A stretch of DNA of 64,000 bases from Ligustrum vulgare (Eukaryota; Streptophyta; Magnoliopsida; Lamiales; Oleaceae). Shown here piece by piece: positions 34,083-43,810 of this stretch (its first letter is position 1; each line of letters begins with the position of its first letter). The notes beneath the pieces were generated by a model. That model was given only the letters and a program-made list of their open reading frames with translations, had not been told where the DNA came from and did no database searches. The stretch lies in assembly GCA_963555705.1 (NCBI GenBank), contig OY743189.1, positions 2,993,501 to 3,057,500 on the forward strand. Direction: 5' to 3'. The translations under genes were made by a program, and so were the position numbers.

Positions 34083-34317
34083 ACGACCCGCACATACTTG
34101 AGGAAAAAAGAAAAGATTTAATTAGGAGTCTACATAGAGAATATACAGAATTAGTTAGTATTGAAGGAGAATCAAGTACCAGAGTTATAGAATTATACGA
34201 AGAACTTAAAAGATTAGTTAAACAACATATTGAATATCTGAGATTAATAGAAATAATCAAATTAAGACAAGAAGAAATTTTTTTTACAAGAATCATAAGA
34301 CGATTATAATTCCGCAT
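34083..34317 (+). pseudogene. Small helical ORF before the capsid gene
   Basis: A 78-codon open stretch ending at 34317, rich in Glu, Leu and Arg (RVIELYEELKRLVKQH), predicted helical. It sits where pararetroviruses have small virion-associated or leader ORFs. Its end (QEEIFFTRIIRRL) weakly resembles the end of the small ORF at 46060-46413 (NTEIRFSGLVLRNL), so the integrated copy may be slightly longer than one genome. Function not assigned. Confidence 0.35.
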
Positions 34318-34366
34318 ATAATTTCCTAGGAAAATAGAGTGTGTATTCTACGCACCCTGGTGAAAT

Positions 34367-34378
34367 TGTTATTAGAGC
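34367..34378 (+). promoter_or_regulatory. Degenerate tRNA-Met primer site candidate
   Basis: TGTTATTAGAGC differs by two bases from TGGTATCAGAGC, the primer site used by all Caulimoviridae. It lies between the small ORF and the capsid ORF start (34402). One change is C to T, as expected of methylated DNA decay. Twelve bases with two mismatches can arise by chance. Confidence 0.35.
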
Positions 34379-34401
34379 CCTGTTACGAACCAAAAAATCA
34401 A

Positions 34402-35945
34402 AATGAATTTATCAGAAGAAGAAAATATAATTGAAGAATTTCTAAAAAATGTAGAAAAATATAAAAAAACCAAGTTATCCTTATTTAGCAAAAAATAATT
34501 TGAACGAAAGATTTGAAGAAATGAATAAGAAATTGGAAAATTTAGAATATAATTTACAAATATGAAACGTTATATTAGATAAAAATCTAAAAAAAAAAAA
34601 AAAACATAATTAATCCTCCTCAATATTACAGAAGAAAAATTAATGATAAAAACAAAGGAAAGGAAAAAAATACCTGAAATAAAACAATTTATGATAACCG
34701 ATGTAGAAGAATTAGAAAGAAAATTCTTAGAATCTACAAGAGAATAATATGATGAATATAAAATTAATTAGAAGAATTAGCAAAACAAGTAGAAAATACT
34801 AAAATGAATACAAACTCATCTGCTAGTAACGTGAAAGAAGAATTTAGTAATGATGAAGATACAAGTAATCCATATGGAACTTACGTACCGAGAAGAGAAG
34901 GATTCCAAAGATATAGGAAAACTCAGAATAGATATAGTGGAAATATTAGAAAACAATCCATAAAAGAGGTAAATCCAACAAAATCATATAATGAACCAAT
35001 CCATACAACAGGAATATGGTTAGATTTAGACCGTGTAGATACAAATTGAGCTATTGAAACATGGACAAAAAATACTGATCTAGCAATACAATTTAATAAA
35101 TGGGACACATATACAGCTTTTGGATTTATAGAACATTCATTTAGAGGTATAGTATCAGAATAGTGGAGAAAACTACATGTAAATACAAAAAGAAGAATAA
35201 AATATGGAGAAAGTACAACTGATGCATTAGATAATAGGAATAATCTAAATGATCAAAGTATAAGAGATATATTAAATAGGTTGGAAAGAGCCCTCATGAC
35301 AGAATTTTTAAGAGATAGATACACAATTGATGAAGAAGCTAGAAAACAAGATGAATATAATGAAGGAATGATTGTAATGAAAAATTTAAGAATATGTGAT
35401 ATGTGCGAATTAGAAAGATATACATGTAAATTTCAAGAATTATACTATACAATCAGTCAGAGAGATTATACAGATAATAAGTCAGTCTTAAGATCTTACT
35501 TCACAAAATTACCATTCACATGAAGAACTAAGTTATTAAAAGAATATAATAAAATATTACCTAAAGGGGATGAAGAAGGAATATATATAGATAGTCTTGG
35601 AAGTAGAATTGAATTTACAAAAAGAATGATAAGTATTTGGTGCAGAAAAGCACTAGAAAATAAAAAAGCATATAAGATAAAAAAAACTCTTTATGTTGCT
35701 ATAAAGATATAGGTCAAACAGAACAATTTGGATGCCATAAGAAGAAATATAAGCCATATAAAAAACATAAAAGAAGATTCAAAAACTTTAAAAAGTTTAA
35801 GAAAAGAAACTTCAAGCCTTATAAAAAATATTTCAAGAAAAGAAATTGGTCTGAAAAGCCCAGAAAGAAATATATCAAAAAATATAGATACTTCATTTGT
35901 AATGAAGAAGGACACATAGCCCCCCAATGTCCTAAGAGAAAAGAT
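34402..35945 (+). pseudogene. Pararetrovirus capsid protein, zinc knuckle broken
   Basis: From an ATG at 34402 (SEEENIIEEFLKNVEKYKK) the frame is interrupted by several stops. Recognisable parts are a variable N-terminus (34804-35046), FGFIEHSFRGIV (about 35115-35150), the capsid signature ICDMCELERYTCKF (about 35395-35435), a long Lys/Arg-rich tract (about 35750-35890) and the knuckle at about 35888-35932, YFICNEEGHIAPQC. There the first Cys of CCHC is Tyr. Three of the stops stand where the other copy (7.4-8.6 kb) keeps Trp. The capsid would package the viral DNA. Confidence 0.75.
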
Positions 35946-36110
35946 AAACAGAATATAAAAACTCTCAAAGTTTATGAAAAATTTATAGATGATAGTGATA
36001 TAGAACCAATTGAGTATTTTGAGGATTTAGACAGTGAATGTAGTAGTATTTATAAGTTAAAAACATCATCATCAGATGAAGAATCTAAAGAATCTGAAGA
36101 AAATATATAT

Positions 36111-36950
36111 ATGAATGAAATTCAAGAAGTACAAGGACTAGATATTGAAACAACTGAGGAAGAAGAAGAAGACTCAGTAGAAGGAATTTGTCAAGAAATT
36201 ACATTTGATAGCAAAAGATATAAGGAGATAACTAAAAGAATCTTAGACTTACAAGAAAAATATGTATTTCATCAAGGATTCTTAAGAATACTCCCTGGGA
36301 TGAACAAAACAATTGTAAGTATGAATTATAAAGAAATCCCAATTAACATAGAAGATGTAGCGGGAAAAACCAGAATCCCAATAATTATTAAATAATGGGT
36401 AAAATTTTTTTTTATCCAATATCCCAGAAAATATTAGGAAGAAGTTAAAATGTATTGAAATTGAAGGAATCCAAGTTATGATTAAAGGATTTTTTAGAGA
36501 AGGTATGAATATACCTATTGAAATTTATTGCATGGATAACAGAATTCTACAAGATCCTATAGATGCCCTATTAGGAACTGTTGTAGGAAATTTAGTTTAT
36601 CAAAAGATAATATTTACAGTAAAAACAAATTATGCAATCTCAATAACAGATGAAAATATAGACCAAAGTTTCAATCTCTATTATAGAATTGGAAACTTGA
36701 AAATGTTACATAAAAGTAAAGCTATTAGTATAAGCATAAAATCAATATTTGTTTTTAGTACTAGCTGTCATAGCAATTTAAGGAAAATAACAGATAACAT
36801 AATAATACACAAAGATTTTGATGAATTGGCATAGTATATTCCACCTAGAAAATATAAGGAGCATGAAGTTACAATACCAAAACAAATAATGCTTGATTTT
36901 CACAAATAAGCTAAGGAAATTAATTCCGAAGGAAGAATAATAAGAAAATG
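36111..36950 (+). pseudogene. Pararetrovirus movement protein (30K family) remnant
   Basis: Two frames, 36111-36395 and 36478-36834, separated by a stop and a frameshift with a run of nine T at about 36400. The first has an acidic N-terminus and then YVFHQGFLRILPG. The second contains DALLGTVVGNLVYQKIIFTV and, about 40 residues on, FSTSCHSN. The pattern of G-x-L-x-Y-x-K followed later by a His-Ser end matches movement proteins of the Caulimoviridae, which enlarge plasmodesmata for cell-to-cell spread. The assignment is by pattern only. Confidence 0.6.
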
Positions 36951-37431
36951 TAGTGTGAGACTACAAGGAGAAAATATTATTGCAAGATTCCCACATAGAG
37001 GAAATGTTAATATAGAACGACTTAAAAACCAAAATATTGACGAACCAGCAAGCTCACAATATTATATCAGGACTAGATATATTAACCAAGAAGGGATCAA
37101 GAATGATCTTCTTGTCCTTATAGATACATGAGCAGATAAAAACCATGTAGATGCCAAATTTGTTAGTCACCTACAAGATTATGAGTTACCACAAAAATAT
37201 GTTGATGTGATCTAGACCACGAATACAAGCCCGCACAAAGATCCGTTGAAGATCGAAGGAGGACCGATGACTCGATTGCAAACAAAGCAATGGACAAGTT
37301 AGTTCAAGAAACAATGGCCAAAACAATGTTCGTGTCATCAAAAGAAGCAATTTCCATGTTGGAAACTAGTCGAGACGACGAGTGGATCAACCTCATTCAA
37401 GCCGTCGAAGAAAATTATGGAATTTCAAAGT

Positions 37432-37589
37432 TTACGGCCGTAACACCTATTCGTCACGGCCGTAACCATACCACTGAAGAAAACAGAGAATTTGAAGAAA
37501 TTGACTTACGACCGTAACCTGCGTCTCACGGACGTAATGGTTAAGCAGAAAACGTCTTACGGCCGTAAAGACGTTAGTCACGGCAGTAA
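37432..37589. promoter_or_regulatory. Palindrome array TTACGGCCGTAA in the 5' LTR
   Basis: Six copies or near-copies start at 37432, 37453, 37506, 37526, 37557 and 37578. Two are perfect here (37432 and 37557); the others read TCACGGCCGTAA or carry a point change. The 3' LTR has the same six positions (40969-41126) with better-preserved copies. They lie 100-250 bp upstream of the TATA box. Confidence 0.8.
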
Positions 37590-37684
37590 ATGAGTAATTG
37601 CGTGATTTTAGGAATTTTAATTCTTTCCTTATTTTTAGCAATTTCTTTCCTTGTTTAATTAGAACTCTTAACCTAGATTTTGAC

Positions 37685-37696
37685 CCTATTTATAGG
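37685..37696 (+). promoter_or_regulatory. TATA box of the 5' LTR
   Basis: CTATTTATAGGG, repeated at 41223-41232 in the 3' LTR, sits downstream of the palindrome array in the position of a U3 core promoter. Confidence 0.5.
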
Positions 37697-37995
37697 GATG
37701 TAATTTTCATTATTCAATACACAACTTTGATATTATAATTGAGAGGCTATTTTGCTTTCATATTCTTATTCTTCATTGAATAAAATCCGAACTTGCGAGT
37801 TAATCTTGTTTGTTCAAATCTTGGGTGATGTTTACTTTTATTGTGATCAAGAGGTCAGCATATCTATTGATTGTGTTGGTTGCTTGGTTCAATTAATTTG
37901 AATCAATCTCTAAATCGTGGTTCTTTGGCGTTCTTGGGTCGATTCCAATAATTTGTGGGTTGCGTAGCTACAATTGCTACGTGGTTTGCATCATC

Positions 37996-38007
37996 TGGTA
38001 TCAGAGC
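37996..38007 (+). promoter_or_regulatory. Primer binding site (tRNA-Met)
   Basis: Intact TGGTATCAGAGC two bases after the 5' LTR. It would be competent to prime reverse transcription by an enzyme supplied in trans. Confidence 0.92.
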
Positions 38008-38581
38008 TTAGGCTCCAAAAATCAAGGTTATATCTTTGTTTTGTTTTCTTGAGTCTTCTTTAATCTTGTTCTTCGTGTTCTTCCAGTTCTTGAGTCTTTA
38101 ATAAAAAAAGTTTCAAAAAATAAATAAATTCAATAGTCGTTATTTCCTTCGTTTGTTATCCAAATTAAACTTCGTTTGTTTCGTCTTTCTCGAAGTTGAA
38201 TTTTCGAGAAATCTAAAAAAAAAAAAAAAAAAAAAAAACTAAAATTCTCAGTCCAATAAAAATAGTTGATATTTGATTTCAAGAATTATTTTCTTGAAAC
38301 AATCTTAGTTTCCATAAAAGTGTCAAGTTCTATATCGAGTCAAATTCCATTATCTAAAGGTCTTCTTCAAGTTTTCCAAACAGTTCATAAAATTCTCACT
38401 CTACTCGATTTGAATCATTCGGGCTTAAACTTGTTTGAGTTCGGGTTCGTTCTTTGAAGCAATTGGGGTGAGAGCCATTGAGTGGAAAAAGGCAGAGAGG
38501 TGAGATCAATAGAGGGTAAAAGCCAAATTTGAGTGATACACGAGCGAAATACACGTGAGGCATATAATATTTAGTTTTAGA

Positions 38582-38812
38582 ATGTCTGCACAATCTTCTA
38601 CTACAAAAAACAATGATCGAGCCAACATGACGGAAGAGATGGTACAACGGTTTGAGCGGTTGTTTGGGGATGTGTTAGGTAGATTAGAAAGGCTTGAGCA
38701 ACCTCGGGAAGTGCCTAATGCCCGTAGGCAAGGTGGGCAAGGTCGTAGAGTAGAGGGGATCGATGAGAATGAAGAAGGTAGTGATTTTGACGATGGGGGC
38801 AATTATGGATAG
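38582..38812 (+). pseudogene. Gag N-terminus, frameshifted from the main ORF
   Basis: ATG at 38582 starts MSAQSSTTKNNDRANMTEEM, with a helical RFERLFGDVLGRLERLEQ segment and an acidic stretch, stopping at 38812. The sequence just after continues Gag in another frame ([14 protein letters not shown], from about 38814). So a one-base change near 38800-38812 separates the Gag head from the rest. A run of about 20 A lies upstream (about 38217-38237), in the untranslated leader. Confidence 0.7.
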
Positions 38813-41054
38813 AGTAGTTAGGCATGGAAGAAGGGATAGAGATCTTGGTGGCGATAGGATGGATGGTAGTATGAGCAACATCAAAATGACAATTCCGTCA
38901 TTCAAGGGTAGGAGTGATCCGAAAGCATACCTTGAATGGGAAAAGAAGATGGAATTAATTTTCAATTGCTACACTTATTCGGAAGAGAAAAAGGTTAAGG
39001 TAGCTGTACTTGAATTCTCCGATTACGCTATTACTTGGTGGGATCAATTGGTGACTTCTAGGAGGAGGAATCGCGAGAGGTCCGTTAGTACTTGGGATGA
39101 GTTAAAAGCTATCATGAGAAAGAGGTTCGTTCCTAGTCATTACCATCGGGAGCTTCATCAAAAATTACAAAGCCTATACCAAGGATCAAAGAGTGTGGAG
39201 GATTATCAAAAGGAGATGGAGATGTTGATGATTATAGCTAATGTAGAAGAGGATAGGGAGGCTACGATGGCTCGATTTTTGAATGGGTTGAATAGGGATA
39301 TAGCTAATGTGGTTGAACTGCAATATTATTTGGGGGGTCAAGCTAAGCTGAGTAAGAGACATGCAAGGTGGGTAGAATTCATCGAAACATTTCCCTATGT
39401 CATCCAATACAAACAAGGTAAGGAAAATGTGGTGGCAGATGCATTGTCTCGAATGTATGTTCTTTTAAATTCTAAATTACTTGGATTTGAATACATTAAG
39501 GACATGTATGCTAGTGATCTGGACTTTTCTAATATTTATGAATTATGTGGTAAAGGGGCTGTTGATAGGTTCTTTAAACATGATGATTATTTATTTCGAG
39601 AAAATAAATTGTGTGTCCCTAGGTGTTCAATGAGGGAGTTACTTGTGAGAGAGACCCATAGTGGATGTTTAATGGGTCATTTTGGGGTTAAAAAGACCAT
39701 TGAAATCCTAAGTGAACATTTCTATTGGCATAAGATGAAGATTGATGTGGTTTGTGTTTGTAATAGATGCATTACTTGTAAGAAGGCTAAATCTAGGATT
39801 AAACCCCATGGATTATATATGCCTTTACCTGTACCTAGTGAACCTTGGGTCGATATCTCTATGAATTTTGTTTTGGGACTACCTAGGACTAAGAAGGGAA
39901 GAGATTCAATTTTTGTGGTAGTAGATCGCTTTAGTAAAATGGCACATTTCATACCATGCCACAAAACTGATGATGCTACTAACATAGCTGAAATTCTCTT
40001 TAGGGAAGTCGTACGCTTACATGGGGTTCCTAAAAGTATTGTCTCGGATAGGGATGTTAAATTCCTTAGTCATTTTTGGAGGGTCTTGTGGAACAAATTA
40101 GGTACAAAACTACTTTTCTCTACGACTTGTCACCCACAGACTGATGGACAAACCGAGGTAGTAAATAGGACAATGATTCAATTGTTGCGCACGATAATCA
40201 ATAAAAATCTGAAAAATTGGGAAGAGTGCTTACCATTTATTGAATTTGCATATAATAGGGCTATACATTCTACTACTTCTTGTTCACCATTTGAAATTGT
40301 TTATTGTTTTAATCCGTTAACACCATTGGATTTAATTCATTTACCTGTGAATGAACGTAGTAGTTTAGATGGAAAGAAAAAGGCTGAGCTGGTTAAAGCA
40401 CTCCACGACAAGGTGAGGTTGGAGATTGAAAAGGAAAATGAACATTATGCTTCGCAGGCTAACAAAGGAAGAAATGACGTCATATTTGAACCCGGTGATT
40501 GGGTTTGGGTACATTTGAGAAAGGAGCGGTTTCCAGAACAACGCAAGTCAAAGTTACAACCGCGAGGAGATGGTCCATTCCAAGTGATTGAAAGGATCAA
40601 CAACAATGCCTATAAATTAGATCTTCCTGGTGAGTATAATGTTTCGGCTTCATTTAATGTTTCTGATCTATCTCCGTTTGATGAAGGTTCAGATTCGAGG
40701 TCGAATCCTTTCGAAGAGGGAGGGGATGATGTGATCCAGACCACGGATACAAGCCCGCACAAAGATCCGTTGAAGATCGAAGGAGGACCGATGACTCGAT
40801 TGCAAACAAATAGGTCCAAGGAAGCAATGGACAAGTTAGTTCAAGAAACAATGGACAAAACAATGTTCGTGTCATCAAAAGAAGCAATTTCCATGTTGGA
40901 AACTAGTCGAGACGACGAATGGATCAACTTCATTCAAGCCGTCGAAGAAAATTATGGAATTTCAAAGTTTACGGCCGTAACACCTATTCGTCACGGCTGT
41001 AACCATACCACTGAAGAAAATAGAGAATTTGAAGAAATTGACTTACGGCCGTAA
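38763..41054 (+). CDS. Gag-integrase fusion protein, 763 codons, no protease or RT
   Basis: Uninterrupted frame. The first 16 or so codons are out of the original gag frame; an internal ATG near 38808 may be the effective start. Residues about 40-190: Gag core ([20 protein letters not shown]). At about residue 190 (near 39335) Gag passes in frame into the RNase H tail ([16 protein letters not shown], about 39405-39450). Integrase: HHCC zinc domain with [12 protein letters not shown] and CNRCITC (residues about 295-340), catalytic Asp in WVDIS (about 362), Asp in SDRD (about 428), Glu in GQTEVVNR (about 464), then the [14 protein letters not shown] motif (about 603). No chromodomain. The last 109 codons lie in the 3' LTR, and the stop is the TAA of a TTACGGCCGTAA palindrome (41043-41054). 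Confidence 0.9.
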   Translation: MRMKKVVILTMGAIMDRVVRHGRRDRDLGGDRMDGSMSNIKMTIPSFKGRSDPKAYLEWEKKMELIFNCYTYSEEKKVKVAVLEFSDYAITWWDQLVTSRRRNRERSVSTWDELKAIMRKRFVPSHYHRELHQKLQSLYQGSKSVEDYQKEMEMLMIIANVEEDREATMARFLNGLNRDIANVVELQYYLGGQAKLSKRHARWVEFIETFPYVIQYKQGKENVVADALSRMYVLLNSKLLGFEYIKDMYASDLDFSNIYELCGKGAVDRFFKHDDYLFRENKLCVPRCSMRELLVRETHSGCLMGHFGVKKTIEILSEHFYWHKMKIDVVCVCNRCITCKKAKSRIKPHGLYMPLPVPSEPWVDISMNFVLGLPRTKKGRDSIFVVVDRFSKMAHFIPCHKTDDATNIAEILFREVVRLHGVPKSIVSDRDVKFLSHFWRVLWNKLGTKLLFSTTCHPQTDGQTEVVNRTMIQLLRTIINKNLKNWEECLPFIEFAYNRAIHSTTSCSPFEIVYCFNPLTPLDLIHLPVNERSSLDGKKKAELVKALHDKVRLEIEKENEHYASQANKGRNDVIFEPGDWVWVHLRKERFPEQRKSKLQPRGDGPFQVIERINNNAYKLDLPGEYNVSASFNVSDLSPFDEGSDSRSNPFEEGGDDVIQTTDTSPHKDPLKIEGGPMTRLQTNRSKEAMDKLVQETMDKTMFVSSKEAISMLETSRDDEWINFIQAVEENYGISKFTAVTPIRHGCNHTTEENREFEEIDLRP
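40713..40726 (+). promoter_or_regulatory. Polypurine tract within the coding frame
   Basis: GAAGAGGGAGGGGA directly precedes the 3' LTR. It is also read as codons of the fusion ORF, since the ORF continues into the LTR. Confidence 0.75.
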
Positions 41055-41530
41055 CCTGCGTCTCACGGCCGTAATGGTTAAGCAGAAAACGTCTTACGGC
41101 CGTAAAGACGTTAGTCACGGCCGTAAATGAGTAATTGCATGATTTTAGGAATTTTAATTCTTTCCTTATTTTTAGCAATTTCTTTCCTTGTTTAATTAGA
41201 ACTCTTAACCTAGATTTTGACCCTATTTATAGGGATGTAATTTTCATTATTCAATACACAACTTTGATATTATAATTGAGAGGCTATTTTGCTTTCATAT
41301 TCTTATTCTTCATTGAATAAAATCCGAACTTACGAGTTAATCTTGTTTGTTCAAATCTTGGGTGAGGTTTACTTTTATTGTGATCAAGAGGTCAGCATAT
41401 CTATTGATTGTGTTGGTTGCTTGGTTCAATTAATTTGAATCAACCTCTAAATCGTGGTTCTTTGGCGTTCTTGGGCCGATTCCAATAATTTGTGGGTTGC
41501 GTAGCTACAATTGCTACGCGGTTTGCATCA
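40727..41530 (+). repeat. 3' LTR (804 bp)
   Basis: Starts TGATGTGATCC and ends GTTTGCATCA, followed by TATGT. Its first 328 bp are translated as the tail of the Gag-integrase ORF. It keeps better palindromes than the 5' LTR, for instance at 40969, 41043, 41063, 41094 and 41115. Confidence 0.93.
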
Positions 41531-41835
41531 TATGTCTTTAAATATTACTTAGGACATAACCTTGAAATAAAAAGATATTTGAATTTCCCTCTTATAATTA
41601 TAGGAGAAAATCAAGGTGAACATAAAACAGAAACAATCCTATATAAGGATGATAATTATGGACTTAGCCAAACACCTATATTACTAGGAATGAGCTTTCT
41701 TGGAAAACTAAGCCCTTATAAGATATGTCAAGGATATATAAAAATAACACTTGAAAGAAACTCAGTTATTATACCAAGGATAGATGAAAATATGAGATCA
41801 TTGTTAATATTGAAAGGATAATAAATACTATTCCC

Positions 41836-42064
41836 ATGAGTCCATATATTGAAGTTATACTCAATTTAAAAAATTATTGTAAAATAAAATCTCATACTTA
41901 TTTAGATACAGGAAGTACTATAAGTCTTTACTTACCAAATGTACTACCATCTGAATATTGGAGATATGACTCAAAGAAAATTGCAACAGGAGGAAATAAG
42001 ATAATATATAGCAAATATGCTACACAAATACATTTTCTAATATCTCTTAGAGAAGTGTTCATTG

Positions 42065-42136
<72 letters not shown>

Positions 42137-42410
42137 AACTACAATTGGATGTGATATTTTTCTAGGACAAAATTTCCTATTAAAATATGCACCTTTTACT
42201 CAATTTATTGATAAATATATGTTCACGACACCTTGTGCACACAAGATATTTACACCTAGAATCACAAGAGCTGTAAGCATAGCTTATAAAGAAATTAATC
42301 ATCAAAGCTCCTCAACCCAGCGTGGTGGATGTTGGAGTACAGAAAAATTTAAACCAATTAATGTGCTAAAAATAACAATAGAAGATAAGTTAGAAAAACT
42401 TAGAAAATAA
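41836..42410 (+). pseudogene. Second retropepsin of the pararetrovirus, expanded by (TA)n
   Basis: Starts near ATG 41836. The active site HTYLDTGSTISLYL lies at about 41893-41934, an intact DTG. The C-terminal half, in another frame, reads TTIGCDIFLGQNFLLKYAPF (about 42135-42194), typical of caulimovirid proteases ahead of RT. Between them stands a (TA)n tract of about 33 units that replaces a short hydrophobic segment and shifts the frame. It would process the viral polyprotein. Confidence 0.72.
42068..42133. repeat. (TA)n microsatellite inside the viral protease
   Basis: About 33 TA units expanded in place, with coding sequence recognisable on both sides. Dinucleotide growth after integration is the simplest reading. 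Confidence 0.95.
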
Positions 42411-42419
42411 ATTTCTGAA

Positions 42420-43130
42420 ACTTATTCTGAAAACCCATTAGAAAAATGGGATACAGATAAAGTTAAAGCCAAGATAGAGCTTATAAAATTAGATACTGTA
42501 GTAAGAGTTAAACCGATGAAATACAGTGTTGAAGACCAAGAAGAATTTAAAATCCAAATAAAAGAATTACTAGAAGCCAAACTAATTAGGCCTAGTAAAA
42601 GTCCAGCATTTATGGTTAGGAAACATAGTGAAATAAAAAGAGGAAAAACCAGAATGGTAATTAACTATAAAAGGCTAAACGAAGTTACAAAATTTGATGG
42701 ATATTATTTGCCAAATAAGGACATTCTTATTAAACAAGTACAAAACAAGAAGATATATTCAAAGTTCGATTGTAAATCAGGATTTTGGCAAATTATGCTC
42801 ACAGAAGATAGCAAATCTTTAACTGCATTTAGCACTCCTAATCCTTTAGGCCAATTTGAATGGAATGTAATGTCATTTGGATTGAAAAATGCACCACAGA
42901 TATTCGAAAGAAGAATAGATGAGGTAATAAAACCTATTACTCATTTTTTTAATGTCTACGTAGATGATTTACTTATTCATTCAAAAGATATGAACGAACA
43001 TATTGAACATCTTGAAGAGTTTTGTTATATCATGAAAAAATATGGTATTACACTTTCTCAAAAGAAAGCTGAGATAGCAAAAACAAAGATAGAATTTCTT
43101 AGATTATTTATAAAAGAAGGAGAATTGTAA
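42420..43130 (+). pseudogene. Pararetrovirus reverse transcriptase
   Basis: The best preserved viral domain. The frame 42516-43130 is open and preceded by a stop at 42408-42410. Motifs: VRKHSEIKRGKTRMVINYKR (about 42615-42675), KFDCKSGFWQIML (motif A, about 42765-42800), MSFGLKNAPQIFERR (motif B, about 42870-42915), NVYVDDLLIHS (catalytic box, about 42952-42984) and EFLRLFIKEG (about 43090-43120). The stop at 43128-43130 cuts it from RNase H. The YVDD box with no integrase downstream fits a pararetrovirus. Confidence 0.88.
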
Positions 43131-43810
43131 CTGCAATATCATATTGGTGAAAAACTTCAAGATTTTCCTGAAGAAATTAAAGATAAAAAACATTTACAAA
43201 GTTTCCTGGGTATATTAAATTATGCTGAAGGATTTATTGAAAATTGTGCCAAATTAAAAAATTACTTTCTTCCAAAATTAAGGAAAAATGTAATGTGGTC
43301 TTGGGATGAACAAGATCGCAAAAACATCAGGAAGGTAAAAGATGATTTAAAAAATCTACCAAAACTTATTATTCTACAGGAAGAAGATTTCTTTATCCTT
43401 GAAACTGACGCTTCAGATTACTACTGGGGAGCAGTACTTAGGGTAAAAAAGAATCATAAAGAATATAAATGTGAAAAAAATTGTTCTTGTCCGGAAATAC
43501 TTGCAGGATATACATTAAGAACATTCAAAGAAGTTGAAACAAGGTATGAAACAAATAGGAAAGAGCTCATTGCTGTGAAGCGAGGAGTACAAAATTATGA
43601 AGATTACTTGCTACCAAAAGAGTTCTTGATTAGAACTGATAGCACACAAGTTAAAGCATTTCTAAAAAATAATGTTGATCCATCTATTGCCAATAGATAC
43701 ATTATCAGAATCCAGATATGATTTTCATAATTCAAGTTTGATATTGAATATATTAAAGGACAGTCTAATTTTCTTCCTAATTATCTTAGCAGAGTTGGAG
43801 CTGAAGGAAT
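43131..43810 (+). pseudogene. Pararetrovirus RNase H
   Basis: Starts with the RT connection (HLQSFLGILNYAEGFIEN, about 43189-43242). It then has WSWDEQDRKN and RNase H with ILETDASDYYWGAVL (first Asp, about 43399-43440), ETRYETNRKELIAVKRGVQN (Glu, about 43535-43600) and FLIRTDSTQVKAF (Asp, about 43624-43662). A frameshift near 43710-43730 displaces the end (QSNFLPNYLSR, about 43760-43795). No integrase follows. Confidence 0.83.

Larger units (their letters stand above)
37203..37993 (+). repeat. 5' LTR (791 bp)
   Basis: Begins TGATG and ends CATCA. Its first 315 bp hold the duplicated coding tail of pol, ending at a stop at 37515-37517. Six palindrome copies (37432-37589) and a TATA box (about 37687) follow. 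It lacks the 13 bp present in the 3' LTR near 40808. Confidence 0.93.
37203..41530 (+). mobile_element. Reina-like LTR retrotransposon with Gag-integrase fusion, lacking protease and RT
   Basis: Complete 4,328-bp element with the 5-bp target duplication TATGT (37198-37202 and 41531-41535). LTRs: 37203-37993 and 40727-41530. The primer site is for tRNA-Met, and a purine tract precedes the 3' LTR. The LTRs differ by about 16 substitutions and one 13-bp indel by eye, so the insertion is fairly young. Inside is a 5' gag frame and then one long open frame where gag runs directly into the RNase H tail and integrase. Protease, RT and most of RNase H are deleted. It must depend on a full-length relative for reverse transcription. 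Confidence 0.92.
37040..41821 (+). pseudogene. First retropepsin-like domain of the pararetrovirus, split by a retrotransposon
   Basis: Before the insertion the frame reads NDLLVLIDT, a stop, then ADKNHVDAKFV (about 37102-37165). A Gly at the stop would give the DTGA active site of retropepsins. After the insertion the frame 41531-41821 carries YGLSQTPILLGMSFLGKLSP, the usual hydrophobic-hydrophobic-Leu-Gly end of such a fold, and stops at 41819-41821. A second, canonical protease follows at 41836. The two halves flank the element at 37203-41530 at its TATGT target. An alternative is that this is the C-terminal part of the movement protein with a chance resemblance. Confidence 0.5.

Noticed and set aside
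38555..38581. Upstream start for the gag head at 38555
   Set aside because: The codon there is GTG; the first ATG in this frame is at 38582 and gives the usual short polar Gag start.
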